Numbered from the stretch's first letter, positions 6,835 to 15,454 are shown. The stretch: DNA of 64,000 bases from DASSUW01 sp963789005 (GCA_963789005.1 CAWBIZ010000011.1:248001-312000); one strand, 5' to 3'. Program-made: numbers and translations. Notes: a model not told the origin generated them from the letters alone.

Positions 6835-8633
6835 CGGCGCAGCGCCGACTCCGTGCCACCGAGCGACCCGGGGCCGGCGTACGTCACCGGGCCGCGCGTG
6901 CGCAGCGGCTCGGGGCCGACCTCGGCGGCGGCCCGCTGACGCGTGCGCATGATCGCCACGACGGCGGCCGCGCACGCCAGCACCGTCGCCGCCACCACGG
7001 CGACGGCGAACGAGAGCTGTCCCGAGGCCGCGCTCAGCAGCGCCATCCACGCGAGCTCGAGCGGGTTCAGCGCCAGCGCCTGCGAGTAGGCGAGCGCCAG
7101 CAGCGCGAACGGGAGCAGCCCGCCGGCCACCGCGGCGGCGCCCGCCCAGCCGCGCAGCCGCGTCTGCGGCGCGGCGGCGAACAGCCAGAGGTGAGCCGCA
7201 GGCAGCAGCAGCGCTGCGGCGTACGGGTTGACCGCCCACACGCCGGCAGCGAGCACGCACAGCACGGCGCCCATCGCCCCGGCCAGGCCGCCTCCGGCGG
7301 GGTTCTCGCGCACGCCCGCGCGCGCGAGCACGAGCGGGCGCACGCCGAACCAGCCGAGCGCGAGCACGAGCACGACCGAGCCGAGCGCAAGCGCACCGGA
7401 TCGCTCCAGCGCCGGGAGCGGCAGCACCGGCGCCTCGGTCACCTCGAGCGCGCTCGTCAGACCCAGCGCCCGCGTCCACCCCCATGCCAGCAGGAGCGGC
7501 GCGCCCGCGACGGCCAGCCACGCGAACCATGGCGCCACCGCGAGTCGCCGCCGGCGCACGCGGAAGAAGCCGTCGAGCGCAGTGAGGAACGCGGGGAGCA
7601 GCAGCGTCCCGACGAGCAGGCGGACCGCCCAGTCGGGCAGCACGTTGCGCATCGTCACGATGCCGTCGGTCCCGCCGGCGAACGGCTCCGCGGCGGGCGC
7701 GGCGTCGATCGCGGTGACCGTGCGCAGGACGGCGCGGCCCATGCGCTCGAGGCGCCCTGCCCGGACGCGGGCGCCCGCGGCCGGGCCGCGCTCGCCCGAC
7801 GCCCCGATGAAGACCGCGGGCAACCCGGCCTCCGCCATCACGCCCTGTTCGGAGACCGTGAACGGCAGCGCCCGGTGCGCCCACTGCGCGGTCGCGCGAC
7901 TGCCGCCGGGGGGCCCGGCCTCGGCGCGCAGCGCCTGCTCGACCGTGCGCTGCACCCCGAGCGGCGCGGGGCCTCCGCCGAGCGACCACGACGCCGCCCA
8001 CGGCTTGGCGACGCGCGCGCTTGCGAGGTCGCCGAGCACGAGCACGGCATCGACGCTTCCGGCGTCGACGTCCTCCGCCCACGCCTTCGCGCCCGTGTAA
8101 CCGAGCGTCGCGCCCGAGGTCGACACGAGCACGAGCGTGCGCTGCAGGTCGCGCGCGCGGAACAGCCGCGCGAGCTCGAGCATCGCCGCGGTGCCGGAGA
8201 GCTCGGCGAGCGCCGGGCTGCCGCCGGCGTCGCGGTGCGAGACGACCACGATCCGCCGGCTCGACAGCCCGGGCCGGACGCCGATCACGGTCTCGACCTC
8301 GCCGGCCCGCTCGCGCGTGACCTCGAACGACGGCCGCCCGGTGCGGTCGGCGGCGCCGAGCGTGTCGGCCACGCGGTCCGAGAGCGCGGCGTCATCGGCC
8401 GATCCCGGCAGCCGCCGGGGGAACGAGCGCCCCAATTCGGTCAGCGAGTTGCGCAGCGGCGCGCGGCCGCCGAAGGCGCGGTCGCCGCGGAAGGCGTCGG
8501 CCGCCAGCGGGGTCGAGAGCGGCGCGGGACGGTCGGCGAGCGAGAACGCGGCCACGAACAGCGCGACGAGCGCCGGGAGGAAGGCAGCCCGATAGACCCG
8601 AACGTCGAGCACTACGTTCGAGGGTATCGGCAC
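6831..8633 (-). CDS. M28-like (apparently inactive) multi-pass membrane protein, Gaa1-like layout
   Basis: The 600-residue protein has one N-terminal helix (about 15-33), a soluble extracytoplasmic domain (about 35-330), then about seven to eight membrane helices (about 335-575) and a short cytosolic tail. The soluble part has the M28 aminopeptidase fold: VVVSHRDAGG (H133, D135), then SGTAAMLELARLF. The bridging Asp expected just before SGTA is missing (ALAELSG) and the catalytic Glu pair is replaced (TSGATLGYTGAKAW), so peptidase activity is unlikely. Domain order and inactive M28 fold recall the eukaryotic GPI transamidase subunit Gaa1. It is translationally coupled to a sortase. The function is inferred, not known. 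Confidence 0.75.
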   Translation of the reverse strand: MPIPSNVVLDVRVYRAAFLPALVALFVAAFSLADRPAPLSTPLAADAFRGDRAFGGRAPLRNSLTELGRSFPRRLPGSADDAALSDRVADTLGAADRTGRPSFEVTRERAGEVETVIGVRPGLSSRRIVVVSHRDAGGSPALAELSGTAAMLELARLFRARDLQRTLVLVSTSGATLGYTGAKAWAEDVDAGSVDAVLVLGDLASARVAKPWAASWSLGGGPAPLGVQRTVEQALRAEAGPPGGSRATAQWAHRALPFTVSEQGVMAEAGLPAVFIGASGERGPAAGARVRAGRLERMGRAVLRTVTAIDAAPAAEPFAGGTDGIVTMRNVLPDWAVRLLVGTLLLPAFLTALDGFFRVRRRRLAVAPWFAWLAVAGAPLLLAWGWTRALGLTSALEVTEAPVLPLPALERSGALALGSVVLVLALGWFGVRPLVLARAGVRENPAGGGLAGAMGAVLCVLAAGVWAVNPYAAALLLPAAHLWLFAAAPQTRLRGWAGAAAVAGGLLPFALLALAYSQALALNPLELAWMALLSAASGQLSFAVAVVAATVLACAAAVVAIMRTRQRAAAEVGPEPLRTRGPVTYAGPGSLGGTESALRR

Positions 8634-8667
8634 TTCTGGCGCCTCACTATCCTCGATCTAGAGCGCC

Positions 8668-9381
8668 ATGACCGATCGTGCGCCCCGCATCCTGCTCGTC
8701 GACGACGAGCAGCCGATCCAGACCCTGCTGTCGTTCCCGCTCCAGCGGGACGGCTACGAGGTGGTGCAGGCGTCCGACGGCGCCGCCGCGCTCGCCCGCT
8801 TCTCCGAGCAGCCGTTCGACCTCGTGGTGCTCGATCTCATGCTCCCGCGGATGGACGGGCTCGAGGTCTGCAAGCGCCTGCGCGCCGACGGCTCGACGGT
8901 GCCGATCATCATGCTGACGGCCAAGTCGGAGGAGATCGACAAGGTGCTCGGGCTCGAGCTCGGCGCCGACGACTACATCACCAAGCCGTTCTCGATGCGC
9001 GAGTTCCGCTCGCGGGTGAAGGCCGCGTTGCGGCGGGCGGGCATGGCGCGGCCGGACGCCGACGACGACGAGCAGCCGATCGCCGTCCGCGACCTGCGCA
9101 TCGACACGACCAAGCGCGCGGTGATGCGCAACGGCGACTCGGTGCAGACCACGTTCGTGGAGTTCGAGATCCTGACGGCGCTCGCCCGCTCGCCCGGACG
9201 CGTGTTCACGCGCGACATGCTGCTCGCGCGCGTGTGGGGAGACTCCGCGTACCGCGACCCGCGCACGATCGACGTCCACATCCGCCACCTGCGCGAGAAG
9301 ATCGAGGCCGACCCCAAGGAGCCCGAGTACCTGTTCACGGTTCGTGGGGTCGGCTACCGGTTCCGGGACGACGAGGACTAG
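8668..9381 (+). CDS. OmpR-family response regulator
   Basis: The 237-residue regulator has a receiver domain with acidic pocket D12/D13, phosphoacceptor D56 (VVLDLMLP), T84 and K106 (YITKPFS), and a winged-helix DNA-binding domain from about 135 ending DVHIRHLREKIEADP and VRGVGYRF. It pairs with the histidine kinase 6 nt downstream and with an HtrA-type protease beyond it. This order matches mycobacterial MprA-MprB-PepD, an envelope-stress circuit, so envelope stress is the likely input. A TATCCT element (8648-8653) lies 14 nt before the ATG. Confidence 0.95.
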   Translation: MTDRAPRILLVDDEQPIQTLLSFPLQRDGYEVVQASDGAAALARFSEQPFDLVVLDLMLPRMDGLEVCKRLRADGSTVPIIMLTAKSEEIDKVLGLELGADDYITKPFSMREFRSRVKAALRRAGMARPDADDDEQPIAVRDLRIDTTKRAVMRNGDSVQTTFVEFEILTALARSPGRVFTRDMLLARVWGDSAYRDPRTIDVHIRHLREKIEADPKEPEYLFTVRGVGYRFRDDED

Positions 9382-9387
9382 GCACCC

Positions 9388-10809
9388 ATGATCGGCCTGC
9401 GGTCGCTGCGGAACCGGCTCGCGGTCGTGTTCGGGCTGATCGTCCTCGGCGCCATCGGGACCATCTACCTCACGGTCACGCCGCGGCTCGAGGAGCGCCT
9501 GCGCAACCAGAAGCTCGACAGCCTGCTTACGGACGCGAGGCGGTTTGTCGGTGGCCGGATGGGCCTCGCCGCGACGTACAACGACAACACCAACGCCAAG
9601 CAGCCGCTGCGAGACCGCGCCGTGACCGCCGCCGCCGTCGGGTCGAGCGCCGAAGTGGTGATCTTCGCGCGGGTCAGCAAGGATGAGCCGCTCGCGCTCG
9701 GTTCCAAGAACGACAGCGCGCCGGAGGGCGGCATCAACGCAGACGACGTCACGTCGACCGCCGTCGACGCGGCCACGTCGAGGCGACCGGTGTCGGTCAC
9801 CGCGTCGCCGCCGGTCGGGCCGCACGCCGTCGTCGCGTACCCGCTGATCCAGGGCGAGAACGTCAAGGGCGTGGCGGTGTTCGCCGACCCGCTCGACGAG
9901 GTCGAGGGCAACGTCGCGCTGATCCGGCGCCAGATCCTGATCTCCGGCGGGATCGCGCTCGTGGTGGCGCTGCTCGCCGGCTACCTCGTCGCGCGCGCTC
10001 TCTCCCAGCGCGTGGCGCGGCTCGAGCAGGCGGCGCGCAAGGTCGCGGCGGGCGACTTCTCGAACCCGATCCGCGCCGACTCCGACGACGAGCTCGGGCA
10101 GCTCGCGGCCGCGTTCGACGACATGCAGAACCAGCTCGCGCGCCTCGACCGCGCGCGCAAGCAGTTCATCGCCTCGGCGTCGCACGAGCTGCGCACGCCG
10201 ATCTTCTCGCTCGGCGGCTTTCTGGAGCTGCTCGCCGACGAGGACCTCGACGAGGAGACGCGGCGGCAGTTCCTCGACCAGTTGCGCGGCCAGGTGGAGC
10301 GCATGCGCAAGCTTGCCACCGAGCTGCTCGACCTCTCGCGGCTCGAGGCCGGCGCGCTCGAGCTGCGGCCGGAGCCGACCGACGTCGGGCAGCTCGCGCG
10401 CGAGGTGGCCGGGGAGTTCACGCCCGCCGCCCATCAGCACGAGTCAGCGGTGCAGCTCGAGCTCCCGGGCGACCCGCTCGAGCTCGAATGCGACCCTGAG
10501 CGAGTGGCCCAGGTGCTTCGTATCCTGCTCGACAACGCGCTCGTACATACGCCGAACGGCACGGGCGTATCGGTTTCGGCCGACCGCCGGAACGGGCACG
10601 TTCGGCTGGAGGTCTCCGACAAGGGCCTAGGGATCAAGCGACAGAACATGCCTCACATCTTCGAACCGTTCTTCACCTCCAACGAGCAGGCCCAGGGCGC
10701 GGGCCTCGGGCTGGCGATCGCGCGCGAGCTCGCCGAGCGCATGCAGGGCACGCTGACCGTGCGCTCGATGCCCGGCTCGACGACGTTCTCCCTGGTGCTT
10801 CCCGGATGA
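9388..10809 (+). CDS. Membrane sensor histidine kinase
   Basis: The 473-residue kinase has a first membrane helix (about 12-30), an extracytoplasmic sensor of about 150 residues, a second helix (about 185-205) and a HAMP linker. The phosphoacceptor is H266 in SASHELRTP. The ATPase domain has N box LLDNALVHT, G1 box DKGLGI and G2 box GAGLGLAIARELAE. It should phosphorylate the regulator encoded just upstream. Its stop overlaps the start of the HtrA-like protease (ATGA), which supports one operon and a protease-linked envelope signal. Confidence 0.95.
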   Translation: MIGLRSLRNRLAVVFGLIVLGAIGTIYLTVTPRLEERLRNQKLDSLLTDARRFVGGRMGLAATYNDNTNAKQPLRDRAVTAAAVGSSAEVVIFARVSKDEPLALGSKNDSAPEGGINADDVTSTAVDAATSRRPVSVTASPPVGPHAVVAYPLIQGENVKGVAVFADPLDEVEGNVALIRRQILISGGIALVVALLAGYLVARALSQRVARLEQAARKVAAGDFSNPIRADSDDELGQLAAAFDDMQNQLARLDRARKQFIASASHELRTPIFSLGGFLELLADEDLDEETRRQFLDQLRGQVERMRKLATELLDLSRLEAGALELRPEPTDVGQLAREVAGEFTPAAHQHESAVQLELPGDPLELECDPERVAQVLRILLDNALVHTPNGTGVSVSADRRNGHVRLEVSDKGLGIKRQNMPHIFEPFFTSNEQAQGAGLGLAIARELAERMQGTLTVRSMPGSTTFSLVLPG

Positions 10810-11993
10810 GGCCGCTGGCCCTGCTGGTCGCGCTGCTGGCGCTCGTCTTCGCCGGCTGCGGCGGAGGCGACGACGACGCGGCGCCCCGCTCCGAGGGCAG
10901 CGGCGACGGCGAGTCCCCGCCCACGCGCGTCGAAGTCGTCGAGGGCCTCGGCGACGAGGGCGGCTTCGACGCCAAGGCGATCTACGAGAGCGAGGCGCCC
11001 GGCGTGGTGACCGTGATCTCGATCTTCGGCGAGGGCGGCCTCGACTCCGCGCTCGGCGGCGGCGAGGGCGGCAGCGGCGTCGGCTCCGGCTTCGTGCTCA
11101 ACGGCGAGGGCGAGATCGCGACCAACGCGCACGTCGTGACCACCGGCGAGGGCGAGGCGCGGCGGCGAGCGCGGCAGGTCTTCGTCGAGTTCGCCGACGG
11201 CAACCAGGTCCCCGCCAAGATCGTCGGCGACGACCCGAACGCCGACATCGCGCTGCTGCGCCTCGATCCCGGCGGGCTGAAGCTGCGCCCGCTTCCGCTC
11301 GGCGAGAGCGCGAGCGTCGAGGTCGGCGAGCCCGTGGCCGCGATCGGCTCGCCGTTCGGCGAGCAGCAGTCGCTGTCCGTCGGCGTCATCTCCGCGGTCG
11401 ACCGCTCGATCCAGTCGCTGACCAGCTTCCAGATCTCGGGCGCGATCCAGACCGACGCCGCGATCAACCCCGGCAACTCCGGCGGCCCGCTGGTCGACGG
11501 CGAAGGCCGCGTGATCGGCGTCAACCAGCAGATCAAGACCAACTCCGGCGGCAGCGAGGGCGTGGGCTACGCGGTGCCCGTCGACGCCGTCAAGCGCTCG
11601 CTCGACATGCTGCGCAAGGAGGGCGAGGCGCGCTACGCGTACCTCGGCGTCTCCTCGGTCGAGCTGTTCCCGCAGCTCGTCGACCGCTTCCGGCTCGACG
11701 TCGAGCGCGGGGCGTGGGTGCAGACGGTCAACGCCGGCGGCCCGGCCGACGAGGCCGGCATCCGCGGCGGCGGCTCCCCGGTCTCCTTCCAGGCCACCGA
11801 GTACCGGCCCGGCGGTGACGTGATCACCAAGGTCGACGGCGAGGCCGTCGAGGACTCCGCCGAGCTCGCCGACCGGATCGCCGCGTTCGAGCCGGGCGAG
11901 GAGGTCCCGCTCGAGGTGCATCGCGACGGCGACACCGAGCGGATCACCGTGCGCCTCGACGAGCGACCGCTTGGCGACAGCGCCGGGCGGTAG
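10806..11993 (+). CDS. HtrA/DegP-like serine protease with PDZ domain, lipoprotein
   Basis: The 395-residue protein begins with a lipoprotein signal (LVFAGC, lipidated C18) and a Gly/Asp-rich linker. The trypsin-like domain has the triad H109 (TNAHVV), D147 (NADIALL) and S225 (NPGNSGGPL). One PDZ domain follows (about 285-380, AYLGVSS to ITVRLDE). It probably degrades or senses misfolded proteins outside the membrane. It overlaps the kinase stop by 4 nt, as PepD follows MprAB in mycobacteria, although PepD is an integral membrane protein rather than a lipoprotein. Confidence 0.93.
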   Translation: MRPLALLVALLALVFAGCGGGDDDAAPRSEGSGDGESPPTRVEVVEGLGDEGGFDAKAIYESEAPGVVTVISIFGEGGLDSALGGGEGGSGVGSGFVLNGEGEIATNAHVVTTGEGEARRRARQVFVEFADGNQVPAKIVGDDPNADIALLRLDPGGLKLRPLPLGESASVEVGEPVAAIGSPFGEQQSLSVGVISAVDRSIQSLTSFQISGAIQTDAAINPGNSGGPLVDGEGRVIGVNQQIKTNSGGSEGVGYAVPVDAVKRSLDMLRKEGEARYAYLGVSSVELFPQLVDRFRLDVERGAWVQTVNAGGPADEAGIRGGGSPVSFQATEYRPGGDVITKVDGEAVEDSAELADRIAAFEPGEEVPLEVHRDGDTERITVRLDERPLGDSAGR

Positions 11994-12002
11994 GTTTCGC
12001 GC

Positions 12003-13235
12003 GTGCTGCAACCCGTAGCGCTCGCTGCCAAGTCACTCACCGATTACACGCATCTCGTCGGTCGCCCCTTGGTGGAGGAGATCCGCGAGCTGGCCGAGCC
12101 GCTGAAGGGTCGCCGCGTCGTCCATCTGAGCGCGACCGCGTTCGGCGGCGGCGTGTCGGAGATCCTGTACACGCTCGTGCCGCTGATGCGCGACATCGGG
12201 CTCGAGGTCGAGTGGCAGGTGATCTACGGGCGCGAGGAGTTCTTCAACGCCACGAAGATCATGCACAACGCGCTGCAGGGCAGCCCGCAGGACCTCACCG
12301 ACGAGCAGTGGGCGACGTGGGGGCAGTACAACGAGATGAACGCGCGCGAGCTCTCCCGCGGGTGGGACGTCTGCATCGTCCACGATCCCCAGCCCGCGGC
12401 GATCGTCTCGCTCGCGCCGGAGAAGGCGGAGGGCTGGGTGTGGCGCTGCCACATCGACGTGTCGACGCCCAACCCGGCGACGATGGAGCGCCTGCTGCCG
12501 TACATCGAGCGCTACCCGCAGTCGCTCTTCCACGTCGCCGGCTACGTCCCGGCCGGCCTCGACGGCGGCGTGAACATCGTCCCGCCGGCGATCGACCCGC
12601 TGGCGCCGAAGAACATGGCGCTGTCGGTCGAGGACGCGACCTTCGTGTGCCGGCAGTTCGGGATCGACGTCTCGCGGCCCATGATCTGCCAGGTGTCGCG
12701 CTTCGACCCGTGGAAGGACCCGTTGGGGGTGATCGACGCGTACCGTGTCGTGAAGGAGGCGCGGCCCGACGTGCAGCTCGCGCTCGTCGGCTCGATGGCC
12801 TCCGACGACCCCGAGGGGTGGGACTTCTACAACTCCACGCTCGCGCACGCGGGCGACGATCCCGACATTCACATCTTGAACAACTTCAACAACGTGGGGG
12901 CGATCGAGGTCAACGCCTTCCAGTCGCTCGCCGAGGTCGTGATCCAGAAGTCCACGCGCGAGGGCTTCGGGTTGACGGTGTCGGAGGCGCTGTGGAAGGG
13001 GCGGCCGTTCATCGGCGGCAACGTGGGCGGGATCCCCTTGCAGGTCAGCGACGGGGAGTCGGGCTATCTCGTCGACACCCCGGAGGAGTGTGCAGCGCGG
13101 ACGCTGGCGATTCTCGAGGACCCCGCGCTGGGTAAGACCCTGGGGCGGACCGGCAAGGAGCACGTGCGCGCGCACTTCCTCACCCCGCGCTACCTGCGCG
13201 ACTATCTGAAGATCTTCCGACGTCTGCTTGGATGA
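12003..13235 (+). CDS. treT: TreT-like trehalose glycosyltransferring synthase (GT4)
   Basis: The 410-residue GT-B enzyme matches TreT, which makes trehalose from NDP-glucose and glucose. Supporting features are VVHLSATAFGGGVSEILYTL, YGREEFFNATKIMHNALQG, the nucleotide-sugar site VSRFDPWKDPLGVIDAY, and the family's EGFGLTVSEALWKGRPFIGGNVGGI (E-x7-E motif). The GTG start is 9 nt after the protease stop; a TAGGTT element (11991-11996) overlaps that stop and lies 6 nt before the GTG, so the mRNA may be leaderless. A GT20 gene follows, so the pair probably makes trehalose or a related disaccharide. The sugar donor is not shown by sequence. Confidence 0.88.
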   Translation: MLQPVALAAKSLTDYTHLVGRPLVEEIRELAEPLKGRRVVHLSATAFGGGVSEILYTLVPLMRDIGLEVEWQVIYGREEFFNATKIMHNALQGSPQDLTDEQWATWGQYNEMNARELSRGWDVCIVHDPQPAAIVSLAPEKAEGWVWRCHIDVSTPNPATMERLLPYIERYPQSLFHVAGYVPAGLDGGVNIVPPAIDPLAPKNMALSVEDATFVCRQFGIDVSRPMICQVSRFDPWKDPLGVIDAYRVVKEARPDVQLALVGSMASDDPEGWDFYNSTLAHAGDDPDIHILNNFNNVGAIEVNAFQSLAEVVIQKSTREGFGLTVSEALWKGRPFIGGNVGGIPLQVSDGESGYLVDTPEECAARTLAILEDPALGKTLGRTGKEHVRAHFLTPRYLRDYLKIFRRLLG

Positions 13236-13296
13236 ACGGAATGGGTCGATACGGAACGTCCGCATTGCCTAGCGCACGCGGAGCGGAGTTGTAGTT

Positions 13297-14757
13297 ATGG
13301 CTGCGCCATTGGTTTTGGTCTCCAACCGGGGGCCTGTCACGTACCAGGACGACGGCTCGATCAAGCGCGGCACGGGCGGGCTGGTGACGGCTCTGACGGG
13401 CCTGGCCTCCCACCGCGACGCGATCTGGATCGCCTCGGCGATGACCGACGGGGACGTCGAGCAGTCGTCCCGCGAGGGCGGGCGGCCGTTCGAGGTCGAG
13501 GCGCCCGAGGGCGGTACGTACCACGTGCGCTTCGTGGCTTCGGACCCCGAGGCCTACGACCGCTTCTACAACATCATCGCCAACCCGATGCTCTGGTTCA
13601 TCCAGCACTACCTGTGGGACCTGAGCAACGCGCCGGACATCCGCCGCCACGAGGTCGACGCCTTCTACGAGGGCTACAACGCGGTCAACGACGACCTGGC
13701 GCAGGCGGTGCTGGAGGAGATCGCGGACCTCTCCGAGCCGCTCGTGATGGTGCACGACTACCACCTCTACACGCTCCCGGAGATGGTCCGGCGCGAGCGG
13801 CCGGACGTCTTCCTGCACCACTTCGTCCACATCCCGTGGACACAGCCGGACGCCTGGCGGGTGCTCCCGAGCGAGGTCCGGACGGCGATCTTCGATGGCC
13901 TGCTGGCCAACGACATCGTCGGCTTCCACACGCGCTCGTACCGCCGCAACTTCCTGCAGTGCTGCCGCGACCTGATGGAGCTCGAGGTCGACATGGAGCG
14001 CGGCGTCGTGCACTGCGGCGACCGCGACGTGTGGGTGCGCGCCTATCCGCTGCCGATCGACTACGAGGCGACGCGGGCGGTGGCGCGCCGGCCCGGCGTG
14101 GCGGAGTTCGAGGAGCAGGTGATGCGCCGGCAGCGCGACTACTCGATCCTGCGCGTCGACCGCGCGGATCTCTCGAAGAACGTGCTGCGCGGGTTCACGG
14201 CCTTCGACATCTTCTTGGAGCAGCATCCCGAGTTCGTCGAGCGGATCACGTTCACCGCGCAGCTGATGCCGTCGCGGACGGACGTGCCGGAGTACGCCGA
14301 GTACCTGGAGAAGATCGAGGCGCTCGTGGCGGTCGTCAACCACCGCCACGGGACGCCGGACTGGATGCCGATCGACCTGAAGCTGCGTGACGACCTGGAG
14401 GAGGCCGTGGCCTCCTACAAGCACTACGACGTGATGATGGTCAACGCGATGTTCGACGGCATGAACCTGGTGGCCAAGGAGGGACCGCTGGTGAACGAGC
14501 GCGACGGGGTCTCGATCCTGAGCGAGAACACCGGCGCGCACGAGGAGCTCGGCGAGTTCGCCCTGTCGGTGAACCCCTTCGACGTGCAGGAGCTCGCCGA
14601 CGCGATCTACGCAGCCTTGACGATGTCCCCCGAGTCGCGCGCTCGGCGTGCGGCCGGGCTCAAGGAGATCGTGACCTCGCGCGATCCGGGGGACTGGATC
14701 GACGAGCAGATCGCCGACATCCGGGCAAAGGCCCGCGGCGCAGCGGCCTCGGCGTAG
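13297..14757 (+). CDS. otsA: Trehalose-6-phosphate synthase-like glycosyltransferase (GT20)
   Basis: The 486-residue protein has the GT20 layout: N-terminal loop VSNRGPVTYQDDGS then GTGGLVTAL (OtsA has NRLPV), VHDYHLYTLPEMVR, HHFVHIPWTQPD, the Arg/Lys nucleotide-sugar motif RVDRADLSKNVLRGF, and DGMNLVAKEG. It would transfer glucose from NDP-glucose to glucose-6-phosphate. The NRG replacement and the changed RVDRADLSK (usually RVDxxKG-like) leave room for a different acceptor. It follows treT by 61 nt, and no OtsB phosphatase is in the window. The Shine-Dalgarno site is weak (GGAGCGGAG). Confidence 0.85.
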   Translation: MAAPLVLVSNRGPVTYQDDGSIKRGTGGLVTALTGLASHRDAIWIASAMTDGDVEQSSREGGRPFEVEAPEGGTYHVRFVASDPEAYDRFYNIIANPMLWFIQHYLWDLSNAPDIRRHEVDAFYEGYNAVNDDLAQAVLEEIADLSEPLVMVHDYHLYTLPEMVRRERPDVFLHHFVHIPWTQPDAWRVLPSEVRTAIFDGLLANDIVGFHTRSYRRNFLQCCRDLMELEVDMERGVVHCGDRDVWVRAYPLPIDYEATRAVARRPGVAEFEEQVMRRQRDYSILRVDRADLSKNVLRGFTAFDIFLEQHPEFVERITFTAQLMPSRTDVPEYAEYLEKIEALVAVVNHRHGTPDWMPIDLKLRDDLEEAVASYKHYDVMMVNAMFDGMNLVAKEGPLVNERDGVSILSENTGAHEELGEFALSVNPFDVQELADAIYAALTMSPESRARRAAGLKEIVTSRDPGDWIDEQIADIRAKARGAAASA

Positions 14758-14766
14758 CGGTACCCG

Positions 14767-14993
14767 CCGGCGAACGTCAGCTGCGGCTGGGTAGGCCGGT
14801 AGGGGCGCGCCGTGCGGTGCGGTGGGCTCCGGCAAACGTCAACGGCGGCTGGGTAGGGAGGCTGGGGAGCCGATCGGCGCGGTCGGCCTCCGGCGAACGT
14901 CAACGGCGCTGGGTAGGGAAGCTGGGGAGCCGACCGGTGCGCCGTCAGCCCCGGCGAACGTCAACTGCGGCTGGGTAGGGAGGTTGGGGAGCC
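14767..14993. repeat. Four direct G-rich repeats, about 61-bp period
   Basis: Four copies begin near 14767, 14829, 14890 and 14951. The best conserved part is CCGGCGAACGTCAACTGC followed by GGCTGGGTAGGGAGGYTGGG and GAGCC. Copy 1 is the most diverged. Runs of GG/GGG in each copy could form a G-quadruplex on the plus strand. About 20 nt of GC-rich spacer separates copies. Inverted copies lie at 15346-15436. No coding function is seen. Confidence 0.9.
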
Positions 14994-15019
14994 TTTCGCG
15001 GCGCGAGGAAGGGGAGTTT

Positions 15020-15305
15020 GGTGTATCCGGGCGCGCCCGGCGGCATCGAGATACACCTTTCTCCTCGTCTAGGGGAGTTAGGTGTATCCGGGCGCGGCCG
15101 CGATCATCGAAATACACCTAATGCTTCGTCTAGGAGCAAAGGGTGTATCTCGGCGCCGAGCGGGTCGTCGAGATACACCCGATGTGCCGTCAAGCCGGTG
15201 TTGCGTGGATTTCGGCGAGCCGGCGATCATCGAAATCCACGTAAGTGCTCGTCTAGAGCATTTACGTGGATTCGGGCGAACCAGCGCGCATCGAGATTCA
15301 CGTAA
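15020..15305. repeat. Tandem array of five imperfect palindromes with covarying stems
   Basis: Five hairpin-forming units lie at 15020-15057, 15078-15121, 15141-15180, 15204-15241 and 15262-15305, about 61 bp apart. Units 1-3 have arms GGTGTAT/ATACACC (12 bp perfect in unit 3). Units 4-5 have arms based on CGTGGAT/ATCCACG; unit 4 has 11 bp perfect arms and unit 5 has one mismatch. Arm changes are matched on both sides, which points to selection on pairing. Linkers often carry a second small hairpin around TCGTCTA. The array lies between convergent genes, and no gene is seen from 14758 to 15454. Confidence 0.9.
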
Positions 15306-15345
15306 TCCCGGCTTGACCGCCCGCCCGAGGCCGACCACCCCGACC

Positions 15346-15436
15346 GGCACCCCAACCTCCCCACCCAGCCGCAGTTGACGTTCCGCCCCGGGGGCCGGCA
15401 CGCCTCACCTCCCCACCTGCCGCAGCTGACGTTCGT
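15346..15436. repeat. Two inverted copies of the G-rich repeat
   Basis: On the plus strand these read as C-rich reverse complements of the 14767-14993 repeats, for example CCCAACCTCCCCACCCAGCC followed by GCAGTTGACGTTC, and a shorter, more diverged copy from 15397. The copy at 15346 is nearly complementary to the one at 14951. A single strand could therefore close a roughly 40-bp stem around the five palindromes. Confidence 0.85.
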
Positions 15437-15454
15437 GGACGCCCCAGGCCTGCC

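Noticed and set aside
15020..15305. Integron attC-like sites, suggested by GTTAGGT in palindrome unit 2 and ~60-bp size
   Set aside because: The GTTRRRY core is present only in unit 2, its partner is not an exact RYYYAAC, no integrase or cassette genes are near, and units are tandem without ORFs between.
14767..15436. CRISPR array
   Set aside because: Repeats are regularly spaced but the intervening sequences are similar to each other, not variable spacers, and no cas gene is present.
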